Assembly (NCBI RefSeq): GCF_002240355.1
Contig: NZ_CP016353.1
Coordinates: 4,390,501-4,454,500 of the forward strand
DNA length: 64,000 nucleotides
Reading direction: 5' to 3'
From: Prauserella marina
Lineage (GTDB): Bacteria > Actinomycetota > Actinomycetes > Mycobacteriales > Pseudonocardiaceae
In this document: piece by piece, positions 40,808 through 48,630 of the stretch
How the letters are laid out: the number at the start of each line of letters is the position of its first letter
How positions within the stretch are numbered: position 1 is the stretch's first letter
Notes under the pieces: generated by a model
Told to the model about the DNA's origin: nothing
What the model saw: only the letters and a program-made list of their open reading frames with translations
Databases searched by the model: none
Position numbers and translations under genes: made by a program

Positions 40808-41440
40808 CTAGATCGTGACCAGCAGGTCGAGCACGCGGTCGAATTCCTTCTCCAGCCGCGCCACTGATTCGTCCATTCCGGACAGTGAGTGCAGCAGTGC
40901 GCGCTGAAAAACGCCGTCCAGCACGAGATACGCCGTGGCCGGCGACGTGGCGGGCTCACCGCCGGAAAGTTCGGCGTACCGGCTGATCACCCGCCAGATC
41001 ATGGCCTCGCGGTGCTCGTCGATCTCCAGTACGTCCTCGCGGAACGACTCTTCGAACAGGCTCTGGTTGCGCAGGTCGTACCAGAGGCGATGCAACGCGG
41101 CGTCGGCTTTCAGCGTGCCGAAGAAGGTTCCCGCGAACTCGCTCTTGAGTTCCGCCGCCGTGGTCGCACTGGCCACCGCCTCGTCGTAGCGCGTCACGCA
41201 CACCGCCTCGTACTGGCGCACGGCGTGCGTGATGAGGTCGCGCTTGTCCGCGAAGTAGTAGTGCAGGACGCCGTGCGAGAACTCCGAGTTCTGCGCGATC
41301 TCCCGCAGGCTCGTCCGCGCGTAACCGAGTTCGGCGAGCGTGTGCAGGGTGGCGACCGCGAGTTCCGTCCGCCGCCCCTCGAACTTGTCGACCTGGCGGC
41401 GGGCGATTTTGTCCTGCTTGGTTTCGGCGACCTCGGTCAC
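40808..41440 (-). CDS. TetR-family repressor
   Basis: 210 residues, GTG start. HTH with GYARTSLREIAQNSEFSHGVLHYYFADKRDLITHAV; the C-terminal ligand domain has the helix-rich pattern of BetI/AcrR-like regulators. Divergent from the SDR operon at 41649; a 38-bp palindrome at 41518-41555 overlaps the SDR promoter and is the likely operator. It presumably senses a substrate or acyl-CoA intermediate of that operon. Confidence 0.88.
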   Translation of the reverse strand: MTEVAETKQDKIARRQVDKFEGRRTELAVATLHTLAELGYARTSLREIAQNSEFSHGVLHYYFADKRDLITHAVRQYEAVCVTRYDEAVASATTAAELKSEFAGTFFGTLKADAALHRLWYDLRNQSLFEESFREDVLEIDEHREAMIWRVISRYAELSGGEPATSPATAYLVLDGVFQRALLHSLSGMDESVARLEKEFDRVLDLLVTI

Positions 41441-41517
41441 GTGTTCGTCCCGTCGGGTGGCTGTGGTCCGCGGGCTGCGGCCGCTCCGAGTCTATCGTCC
41501 CGTCGCCGACATTGACC

Positions 41518-41555
41518 TTGGACAGTTGTCATAGAAATTCTTGACGACTGTCCAA
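41518..41555. promoter_or_regulatory. TetR operator overlapping a promoter
   Basis: Arms 41518-41531 (TTGGACAGTTGTCA) and 41542-41555 (TGACGACTGTCCAA) match at 13 of 14 pairs. Each arm is itself nearly palindromic (GACAGTTGTC), suggesting two dimers. The right arm covers a TTGACG -35 element (41541-41546), with TACTCT (41563-41568) 16 bases downstream as -10. Confidence 0.65.
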
Positions 41556-41648
41556 ACATCGCTACTCTGTGACCCACGGCGCACCCTCCGTTCTCGCCCA
41601 CGAGCGAGGAAGGGCGGCGGCTCAGCGATCTCAAGGAGGAGATTCCGA

Positions 41649-42452
41649 ATGACGAGTTACGACCTGACCGGCAGGAAAGCGCTGGTCACCGGAGGGGCGC
41701 GAGGGCTGGGCGCCGGAATGGCCGAGGCGCTGGCCACGGCGGGAGCGGCCGTCGCCGTCGGCGACGTGCTCGACGACGTCGGCAAGGAGACCGCCCAGTC
41801 GCTGCGCGACGCGGGAGCCACCGCCGAGTTCGTGTCACTGGACGTGACCGACGAGGCGAGCTGGGCACAGGCGATCCCGAACGTCCTCGACGCGCTCGGC
41901 GGATTCGACCTGCTCGTCAACAACGCCGGAGTGGAGATCACCAGCCTCATCGCCGACCTCGACCCCGAGGGGCTTCGCCGCATGCTCGACGTGAACGTCG
42001 TCGGCACCGCGCTCGGCCTCAAGTACGCGTTCCGGGCCATGCGGCCCGGAGGCAGCGCGGGCAACGGGGGCTCGGTCGTCAACATCGCGTCCGTCGCCGC
42101 GACCATCGCCTTTCCCGGCATCGCGGGGTACTCGGCGACGAAATCCGCCATCGACCGGCTCACCAGGGTCGCCGCGGCCGAGTCGGGCAAGCTCGGCTAC
42201 GGGGTCAGGGTCAACTGCGTCTACCCGGGCCTGACGCCGACGGCGATGGGCAACCAGCTCGCCGTGGACTGCGCCGAGATCGGCCTCTTCCCCTCGCCGA
42301 AGGACGCCGTGAAGACCGTCGTGGAGCTGACCCCGCAGGGGCGGCTCGGGCAGGTCGACGACATGGCCGATGCCGTGGTGTTCCTCGCCTCCGACGCCGC
42401 CAAGTTCGTCACCGGCGCGGGCCTTCCCGTCGACGGCGGCATGGGTATGTGA
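41649..42452 (+). CDS. SDR-family oxidoreductase
   Basis: 267 residues from the ATG at 41649, with AAGGAGG nine bases upstream. Classical SDR: VTGGARGLGAGMA cofactor motif, DVTDEASW, VNNAGVE, and catalytic Ser in VNIASVAAT with Tyr/Lys in GYSATKSA. Asp at VGDVLDD favours NAD(H). It is first in a TetR-controlled operon with a saccharopine-dehydrogenase-like protein and an acyl-CoA ligase; a catabolic alcohol/ketone dehydrogenase step is likely. Substrate unknown. Confidence 0.88.
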   Translation: MTSYDLTGRKALVTGGARGLGAGMAEALATAGAAVAVGDVLDDVGKETAQSLRDAGATAEFVSLDVTDEASWAQAIPNVLDALGGFDLLVNNAGVEITSLIADLDPEGLRRMLDVNVVGTALGLKYAFRAMRPGGSAGNGGSVVNIASVAATIAFPGIAGYSATKSAIDRLTRVAAAESGKLGYGVRVNCVYPGLTPTAMGNQLAVDCAEIGLFPSPKDAVKTVVELTPQGRLGQVDDMADAVVFLASDAAKFVTGAGLPVDGGMGM

Positions 42453-42484
42453 CCGGTTTTCCCTGGAACGAAAGGACAACATCC

Positions 42485-43612
42485 GTGCCTACTGACAAGC
42501 CCGTCGTCGTTTACGGAGCCTCCGGTTACACGGGCAGGCTCATCTGCGAATACCTGCGCGAGTACAACATCCCGTTCCTCGCGGCAGGCCGGGACCTGAA
42601 ACGGGTCGAAGAGGCGGTCGCCGCGGTGCCGGGGGTGGAGACGGTCGAGCACGAGATCGTCGAGGTCGAACACGACACGGCCGCGCTGACCGAGCAGTTC
42701 CGCGGCGCGAAGGTCGTGCTCAACACCGTGGGGCCGTTCGCGAGGTACGGCCACGAGGTGGTGCGAGCCTGCCTCGACATCGGCGCGCACTACACCGACA
42801 CCAACGGCGAGCAGAACTGGATGATCGAAGCCGAGGAGCGCTACGGCGCCGACTTCGCGGAGCGGGGCCTGCTGCTGTCACCGGGAATCGCCCAGATGTA
42901 CACCATCGGTGAGATCGCGGCCAACATCTGCCTTGAGACGCCGGGCCTCGACACCCTCGACATCCAGGTGTTCTGGAAGGGCTACCCGACGGTCGCCTCC
43001 ACGAACACGATCCTGACCAACGCCGCCTTCTCCTCGGCCTACTACCTGGAACAGAACGAGTACGTGGAATGGCCCCCTGACGGCGGGCTCTACGAACTGG
43101 TGGTGCCAGGACAGCACGAGCTCGGCCTCGCGCTGCCATGGGGCGGTACGTCGCACCCGTTGTGGTTCAAGAAAGATCCCCGCGTGGCCAACGTGCGGGC
43201 ACTCGGCGGAGTGTTCAACCGGCCGCTGATGCTCGGGGTGCCGCAGATCGTGGAGGGCGCGCTCAAGCAGATGGAGGGCGCCTCGCTCGACGAGAAGTAC
43301 CGGATCATCGACGAACTGTCCGCGCAGGTGCGCAACGAGATGCCGCCGAGAGAGAACCCGCGCGTCAACACCTCGCTCGACTCGGTGTACGCGTCGGGGC
43401 CGCTCGGCCGCGCGCACTGCGTCATCCACGGCAACTGCAACTACAAACAGACCGCCCTGCTCAACGCGCACGCGGCGGCTCATCTGTTGCAGGAACAGCC
43501 GAGGAGGGCCGGCTTCGCCTCCGGTTGCCAGGCGTTCGGGCACCGCGAACTGCTCGGCACTCTGCGGGCCTTCGGACTCGTGCTCGAACCGATACTGGAC
43601 GTCCACAACTGA
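42485..43612 (+). CDS. Saccharopine dehydrogenase-like reductase
   Basis: 375 residues from the GTG at 42485, with AAAGGAC six bases upstream. Rossmann motif VVYGASGYTGRLICEYL, then LAAGRDLKRVEEAV, VLNTVGPFARYGHEVVRACLD and GAHYTDTNGEQNWM. This is the large 'saccharopine dehydrogenase NADP-binding' family that includes trans-acting enoyl reductases (Rv2449c-like). The C-terminal domain has unusual aromatic-rich stretches (GLALPWGGTSHPLWFKKDP). It sits between the SDR and the ligase in one operon. The reaction is not predictable. Confidence 0.8.
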   Translation: MPTDKPVVVYGASGYTGRLICEYLREYNIPFLAAGRDLKRVEEAVAAVPGVETVEHEIVEVEHDTAALTEQFRGAKVVLNTVGPFARYGHEVVRACLDIGAHYTDTNGEQNWMIEAEERYGADFAERGLLLSPGIAQMYTIGEIAANICLETPGLDTLDIQVFWKGYPTVASTNTILTNAAFSSAYYLEQNEYVEWPPDGGLYELVVPGQHELGLALPWGGTSHPLWFKKDPRVANVRALGGVFNRPLMLGVPQIVEGALKQMEGASLDEKYRIIDELSAQVRNEMPPRENPRVNTSLDSVYASGPLGRAHCVIHGNCNYKQTALLNAHAAAHLLQEQPRRAGFASGCQAFGHRELLGTLRAFGLVLEPILDVHN

Positions 43613-43615
43613 TTT

Positions 43616-43650
43616 CCGGGCCGGCCGTCGGCGGGGGGCGGCCGGCCCGG
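43616..43650. terminator. 12-bp GC hairpin inside the operon
   Basis: Arms 43616-43627 and 43639-43650 are complementary with an 11-base loop. It lies between the reductase stop and the ligase start; it may attenuate expression of the ligase or protect mRNA ends. Confidence 0.55.
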
Positions 43651-43673
43651 ATCCACGAGACAGCGAGGTCACG

Positions 43674-45248
43674 GTGCGACTCAGTGATTATGTCGACAAG
43701 GGGTTTTCTCTCGGCGGCGATTATCCTTGCCTGACAACGAACGGCTCCTCGGTCAGCTACGCCGGGGTGCGACGGTCGTCCCGCCTGATCGCCGGAGCAC
43801 TGCTCGGTTCCGGAATCGGGAGGGGCGACCGGGTCGCCGTGCTGTCGGCCAACGATCCGCTCGCGCTCACCTGCGTATTCGGCATCTCCCGCGCGGGGGC
43901 GGTGTGGTGCCCTGTCAATCCTCGCAACGTCGCCGAGGAGAACCGGCAGCTGCTCGACCTGTTCGGCTGCCGGTGCCTTTTCTTCCAGAAGCGATTCGAA
44001 CCTCTGGTCATGGAGATCCGCGAGGCACTACCGCGGCTGACCACGTTGGTGTGCCTCGACGGCGAGGCCGAGGGCGCGGTCGGCTTCACCGAATGGATCG
44101 AGCGCCATGGGCGCGAGCCGGAGGAGATCTCGCCTTCCGGTGATGAACTGTGCATGCTCGCGGGAACGGGAGGCACCACCGGTGTCCCGAAGGGGGTGCG
44201 GCTGACCGGGCTCAACATGCAGACGGCGACCGCGCTGACGCTCATGTGCTACCCGTTCGGCGAGCGGCCCCGCTATCTCGCGCTGGCCCCGCTCACCCAC
44301 TCGGCGGGCGTGCTCACGTTTCCGGTGATGGCGCTCGGCGGCGAGGTCGTCATCATGCCGAATCCCGACCTCGGTGAGTTCCTGCGCCTGATCGAACGGC
44401 ACCGCATCACGCACGCGTTCCTGCCGCCGACGGTGATCTACGGTCTGCTCGACCACCCCGACCTGGATTCCACCGATCTCAGTTCGCTGCGCTGCCTCTG
44501 GTACGGCGCCGCTCCGATGTCACCTTCCCGCCTGGAGGAAGCGCTGACCAGGATCGGCCCCGTGCTCGGGCAGTTGTTCGGACAGACCGAAGCCCCGAAC
44601 ATGATCTCCACGCTCGCCCCTGCCGACCACTTCAACGCCGACGGATCCGTTGCCACGGAACGGCTTTCCTCAGCCGGAAAGCCGACACCGCTGACCCAGG
44701 TCGCGGTGATGGACAGCGCGGGGGCGCTGTTGCCGAGAGGTGAACGGGGCGAGATCGTGGTGCGCGGTCCGCTCGTGATGGCCGGTTACCACGAGAACAC
44801 CGAAGCCACCGAGGAGGTGAGCAGGCACGGCTGGCACCACACCGGCGACATCGGCTACCTCGACGAGGACAACTACCTCTTCATCGTCGACCGCGCGAAG
44901 GACATGATCATCACGGGCGGGTTCAACGTGTACTCGGCCGAGGTCGAGCGCGCGCTGCTGGCGCACCCGGACGTCCAGGACAGCGCCGTGTTCGGGTTGC
45001 CGGACGAGAAATGGGGAGAGCGGGTCACCGCCGTGGTCCAGCTTCGCACGGGACGGCGGCCGGAGCCGGGCGAACTGGCCGCGTTCGCCAGAAAGCGGCT
45101 CGGCGGCGTGAAGGCACCGAAGCAGATCGAGATCTGGCCGGACCTGCCGCGCTCGAAGATCGGCAAGGTACTCAAGACCGAGATCAGGGCCCGGCTGACC
45201 GGAACTCCCGACGCCGCTGGCACATCTGATTCGTCCACTTCGGACTGA
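43674..45248 (+). CDS. AMP-dependent acyl-CoA synthetase/ligase
   Basis: 524 residues, GTG with GAGG five bases upstream. ANL superfamily: the P-loop-like motif LAGTGGTTGVPKGVRLTG, A5 FGQTEAPN, the A7 ATP motif HHTGDIGYLDEDNYLFIVDRAKDMI, and the catalytic Lys in PRSKIGKVLKTEIR. The hinge Asp (DRAKD) is intact. It activates a carboxylic acid to its CoA thioester via an acyl-adenylate. The fold lacks features that fix chain length; long-chain, aromatic or terpenoid acids are all possible. Final gene of the TetR-regulated operon. Confidence 0.9.
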   Translation: MRLSDYVDKGFSLGGDYPCLTTNGSSVSYAGVRRSSRLIAGALLGSGIGRGDRVAVLSANDPLALTCVFGISRAGAVWCPVNPRNVAEENRQLLDLFGCRCLFFQKRFEPLVMEIREALPRLTTLVCLDGEAEGAVGFTEWIERHGREPEEISPSGDELCMLAGTGGTTGVPKGVRLTGLNMQTATALTLMCYPFGERPRYLALAPLTHSAGVLTFPVMALGGEVVIMPNPDLGEFLRLIERHRITHAFLPPTVIYGLLDHPDLDSTDLSSLRCLWYGAAPMSPSRLEEALTRIGPVLGQLFGQTEAPNMISTLAPADHFNADGSVATERLSSAGKPTPLTQVAVMDSAGALLPRGERGEIVVRGPLVMAGYHENTEATEEVSRHGWHHTGDIGYLDEDNYLFIVDRAKDMIITGGFNVYSAEVERALLAHPDVQDSAVFGLPDEKWGERVTAVVQLRTGRRPEPGELAAFARKRLGGVKAPKQIEIWPDLPRSKIGKVLKTEIRARLTGTPDAAGTSDSSTSD

Positions 45249-46013
45249 ACTGGGACAGCGCTCGCGGCCGAGGGCGCCGGGCCGAGGGCGCGGCGTGACG
45301 CGCCGATCCCGCTCGTCGTCCCGCGCCGACCGCCGTGGCCGGTGACTCCCGGCACACCAGCGTCCTGACCTCGCCGAGCGCCTGGTCCGCGCCCACGGCC
45401 ACCGGCCGCTCCAGCCTCTTTCGCGCTCTACGGCCTTCGCGACCTCGTCCGGCACCGGCGCCCGTTCACAAGGACTTCACCGTCCGTAAAGGACAGACCC
45501 GACCAGGCCGTGAACCGCTCGCTCGGCACGACCTCGTGGCCGGTACGCCGCCATCCGGAGCAAGCCGCCCCCGACACCCGTGGCCACTCCATGCCCGCAA
45601 CCCGCATCACTTACTGTAGGCAGCGCACCGACAGGTCTTGACCAAACAGCAAGGTAATGGTCAACACTGGAAGCCGTGTCGACGAGACGGATTTCGCGAG
45701 GAGTGGACGTGATGGCGAGAGGCGCCCAACGGATCACCGAGCCGGGCGGAACCGCGACCCCGGCACCGCCGGAACCTCGCCGGAGTCCCGAATACCCACC
45801 ATGACAGTCCGTCGGGTGTTCGCATGACGCAGTGTCACTGGTGCCACCGCGCAGCCGGAACAACACTAATCGCAGACGCTCTGCGCGACCTCGGGGAGTA
45901 ACAATGAGGGCCTGGACCCTGCTCCATTCCGGTGACGACTGGCCGCCCCCTGCGGAAAAGCCAGGCGTAACCACTGATCGCACCGCGACGGAACGGACAA
46001 GGGAGGTTTCGTC
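45249..46013. other. 765-base stretch without a supported gene
   Basis: Several overlapping frames are open on both strands, but none has a ribosome site with plausible composition or family. An inverted repeat TTGACCA (45638-45644) / TGGTCAA (45658-45664) may be an operator or part of a promoter with the -35-like TTGACC. The last part carries the promoter and GGGAGG site of the Hsp70-like gene. Confidence 0.4.
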
Positions 46014-47867
46014 GTGCGCTACGCGGTCGGCATAGACCTGGGCACCACGTTCACCTCCGCCGCGATCGGCGACCACACCGGCTCCCGGATGGCCCCCCTT
46101 TCCCAAGGGTTCGTCATCCCTTCACTGGCCTACCACGCGCCGGACGGCAGTCTGCTGACCGGAGTGGCGGCCGAGCAGGCCGCGTCGGATCCCACGCGGC
46201 TGGCGCGCGGTTTCAAGCGACGGCTCGGCGATCCGACGCCGCTGCTGCTCGGCGGCGCGGCCTATTCACCGACGGCACTGATGGCGGCGCAGCTTCGCGG
46301 CGTCCTCGACCAGATCACCGCGTCGATGGGCGCCGCGCCGACGTCGGTCGCGCTGACCTGCCCCGCGATCTGGGGGCCCTACCGGCGTGAGCAGTTCGCC
46401 GACGTGCCACGGCTTGCCGGTCTCGACGACATCCAGGTGATCACCGAGCCGGAGGCAGCGGCCGCGCACTACACCCGGGAGCGCACCCTTGGCGAGGGCG
46501 AGGTCGTCGCCGTGTACGACCTCGGCGGCGGCACGCTCGACACCACGATCCTGCGGATGCGCGCCGAGGGGATGGAAATCCTCGGGACCCCCGAAGGCAT
46601 CGAACATCTCGGCGGCATGGACTTCGACGACGCGCTGCTCTCCCACCTCGACTCCCGGCTGGACGGCGCGATCGGCGGGCTCGACCCGGCCGGCCCGGCC
46701 GATCGCGCCGCGCTGGCCGCCATCCGCGCGCTGTGTGTGCGCACCAAGGTCGAGTTGTCGACCGAGCCGGACGTGACGATGACCGTGCCGCTGCCGTCGG
46801 GACCGCGCGAACTGACGGTCACCAGGCTGGAATTCAACGCGGTGATCCGGCCTTCCGTCGAGCTCACGGTGGGCGCGTTGCGGCGTACCGTCTCCTCGGC
46901 GGGCCTGCGGGCCGAGGACCTGTCCTCGGTATTGCTTGCCGGCGGATCGTCGCGGATCCCGCTGGTGACCCAGATGGTGTTCGAGGAGTTCGGCAAGCCG
47001 GTGCGGGTGACCCAGCACCCGAAGTTCACCGTCGCGCTCGGTGCCGCCGCGATCGCCACCCGCGCGCTGTCCGGCACCCCCGTCGCGAAGCCCTCGCCGG
47101 AACCCGGCGGCGCGCCGGTTCCCGAACCGGCCCTTGAACCCCCGACGAAGGCGCGGCGCGGAGGGCGGTGGAAGGCGCTGGTGGCCGCGGCCGCGGTCGC
47201 CGCGGTCGCGGTACTGGTCACCGCGCTGATCGTGAACGGCCCCGACACGCAGTCAGCGGGCGCCCCCACGGGTGGCACGCTCAGCGAGTCGGCCGGTCAA
47301 GGGGACGGATGGCCCGACCCCGACACCCCACTGGTGATGTTCGACGACACGATCGCCGAGAAGTACCACGTGTTCATCGGCTCGAACCAGAACTGGGGAG
47401 GCAGCGAGATCGTCGGCGACTCCGTCAGCCACCAGTCGATCGAGGCGAACATCGAGGACGGCCTTCGGGTGACGTGGAAGGGAGACGGGCCGGGACAGGT
47501 CTACCTCCAGTCGGTCAACGAGTACCCCGACCTTTCCGGTTACTCGAAGCGAGACGGCGCGCTGGTTTTCGACGTGCTCGCGCACCAGGCGGCAAACGGG
47601 CCGACGTCCGTCGGAGCGCACTGCCGCTACCCCTGTGGCGGCACGGTGGACACCACGAAGCTGTTCCAGGAACTTCCGGTCGGCGAACAGCGCACGGTCA
47701 CGATTCCGCTGCGGTGCTTCGTCGACGAAGGTCTCGACCCGGCACGGGTCGACACCCCGTTCGTCGTGTACTCGGAGGGCGAGTTCGAGGCGACCTTCCG
47801 CAACGTCCGCTGGGAAGCCGACGCGGCCGCCGATTCCGAAGCCACCTCGTGCTCGGCGACGTCCTGA
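46014..47867 (+). CDS. Membrane-anchored Hsp70-like protein with an extracytoplasmic sugar-binding-like domain
   Basis: 617 residues, GTG with GGGAGG upstream. Residues 1-355 are an Hsp70/actin-type ATPase with phosphate 1 motif GIDLGTTFTS (8-12), phosphate 2 VYDLGGGTLDTT (169-174) and adenosine motif LAGGSSRIPLV (310-316). There is no Hsp70 peptide-binding domain. A Pro-rich linker leads to one membrane helix (~387-408). The outside part (~440-617; LVMFDDTIAEKYHVFIGSNQ...) resembles the galactose-binding-like ExoP-type module at the end of some glucosidases and has two Cys pairs, likely oxidised. Such fusions occur in actinomycetes and have no known role. A terminator-like hairpin follows at 47936. 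Confidence 0.8.
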   Translation: MRYAVGIDLGTTFTSAAIGDHTGSRMAPLSQGFVIPSLAYHAPDGSLLTGVAAEQAASDPTRLARGFKRRLGDPTPLLLGGAAYSPTALMAAQLRGVLDQITASMGAAPTSVALTCPAIWGPYRREQFADVPRLAGLDDIQVITEPEAAAAHYTRERTLGEGEVVAVYDLGGGTLDTTILRMRAEGMEILGTPEGIEHLGGMDFDDALLSHLDSRLDGAIGGLDPAGPADRAALAAIRALCVRTKVELSTEPDVTMTVPLPSGPRELTVTRLEFNAVIRPSVELTVGALRRTVSSAGLRAEDLSSVLLAGGSSRIPLVTQMVFEEFGKPVRVTQHPKFTVALGAAAIATRALSGTPVAKPSPEPGGAPVPEPALEPPTKARRGGRWKALVAAAAVAAVAVLVTALIVNGPDTQSAGAPTGGTLSESAGQGDGWPDPDTPLVMFDDTIAEKYHVFIGSNQNWGGSEIVGDSVSHQSIEANIEDGLRVTWKGDGPGQVYLQSVNEYPDLSGYSKRDGALVFDVLAHQAANGPTSVGAHCRYPCGGTVDTTKLFQELPVGEQRTVTIPLRCFVDEGLDPARVDTPFVVYSEGEFEATFRNVRWEADAAADSEATSCSATS

Positions 47868-47935
47868 CCTCACATTGACACCACTGTGGATGGTGCGGGA
47901 GTGTTGATCTCCGGCATCGGCCGCTCGTGACCTCG

Positions 47936-47975
47936 CCGCTTCGCCGGGTGGGGATATCCCTACCCGGCGAAGCGG
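47936..47975. terminator. 18-bp hairpin after the Hsp70-like gene
   Basis: Arms 47936-47953 and 47958-47975 pair (one G-U) around ATAT. It lies between the Hsp70-like stop and the sigma gene; probably a terminator. Confidence 0.65.
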
Positions 47976-48073
47976 GTCAGCTCCCCCGGGTGGAGGGACA
48001 GACCCAGCGACTTCACCCCGCTCCGGCGGAAAGCTTTGTCCCACAGGGCAACGCGAAACGGGTGAGGTCAAAA

Positions 48074-48577
48074 ATGGTCAGCATCGACGACATCGTGCGA
48101 GCTCACGGCGCCGCTCTACAGGCATACGCCACGCGCCTCACCGGCGGAGACCGGTACGCGGCCGAGGACGTCGTCCAGGAAACCTGGGTTCGGGCGTGGC
48201 GCAAACTCGACCGGCTCACCGAGGACCGCGGCTCGGTCCGCGGCTGGCTGATGCGGGTCGCCCACAACATCGCCATCGACCAGCATCGCGTCCGCCGCGC
48301 CCGGCCGTCCGAGGTCGAATTTCCCGACCAGGGCATCGAGTCGACAGCCGTCCAGCAGGCGGGCGACGAGGTGGAAACGCGCATGGTCGTCGGGGACATC
48401 CTCGACGGTCTTTCGCCGGTGCACAGGGACACGCTGGTCGAGGTGTACTACGCCGACCGGACCACGACCTCGGCCGCCAAGGTGCTGGGAATCCCCGCCG
48501 GAACCGTGAAAAGCAGGCTGCACAACGCGTTGCGGACGCTGCGTTCCACGGCCGGGCTGCAACTGGAAGCCGCCTGA
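48074..48577 (+). CDS. ECF RNA polymerase sigma factor (SigL-like)
   Basis: 167 residues from the ATG at 48074, preceded by GGTGAGG. Sigma2 region: HGAALQAYATRLTGGDRYAAEDVVQETWVRAWR and VRGWLMRVAHNIAIDQHR. Sigma4: LSPVHRDTLVEVYYADRTTTSAAKVLGIPAGTVKSRLHNALRTLR. Most SigL/SigK-type ECF genes are followed by a zinc-finger anti-sigma gene; here the next gene is convergent and no anti-sigma is adjacent. Control must be by other means, or the anti-sigma factor is elsewhere. It may serve the toxin-like locus that begins 30 bases away on the other strand (inference only). Confidence 0.9.
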   Translation: MVSIDDIVRAHGAALQAYATRLTGGDRYAAEDVVQETWVRAWRKLDRLTEDRGSVRGWLMRVAHNIAIDQHRVRRARPSEVEFPDQGIESTAVQQAGDEVETRMVVGDILDGLSPVHRDTLVEVYYADRTTTSAAKVLGIPAGTVKSRLHNALRTLRSTAGLQLEAA

Positions 48578-48585
48578 ACCAGCTC

Positions 48586-48630
48586 GTTCCTGCCCCACCG
48601 CGCCTACTCGGGCCTCGGTGGGGCAGGAAC
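48586..48630. terminator. 15-bp perfect hairpin between convergent genes
   Basis: Arms 48586-48600 and 48616-48630 are perfectly complementary. The loop contains the stop codon of the minus-strand AAA gene, so the right arm lies within its last codons. Confidence 0.75.

Noticed and set aside
45477-46106. Minus-strand frame of 209 codons between ligase and Hsp70-like genes
   Set aside because: Low-complexity composition, no ribosome site, and it runs over the start of the Hsp70-like gene.
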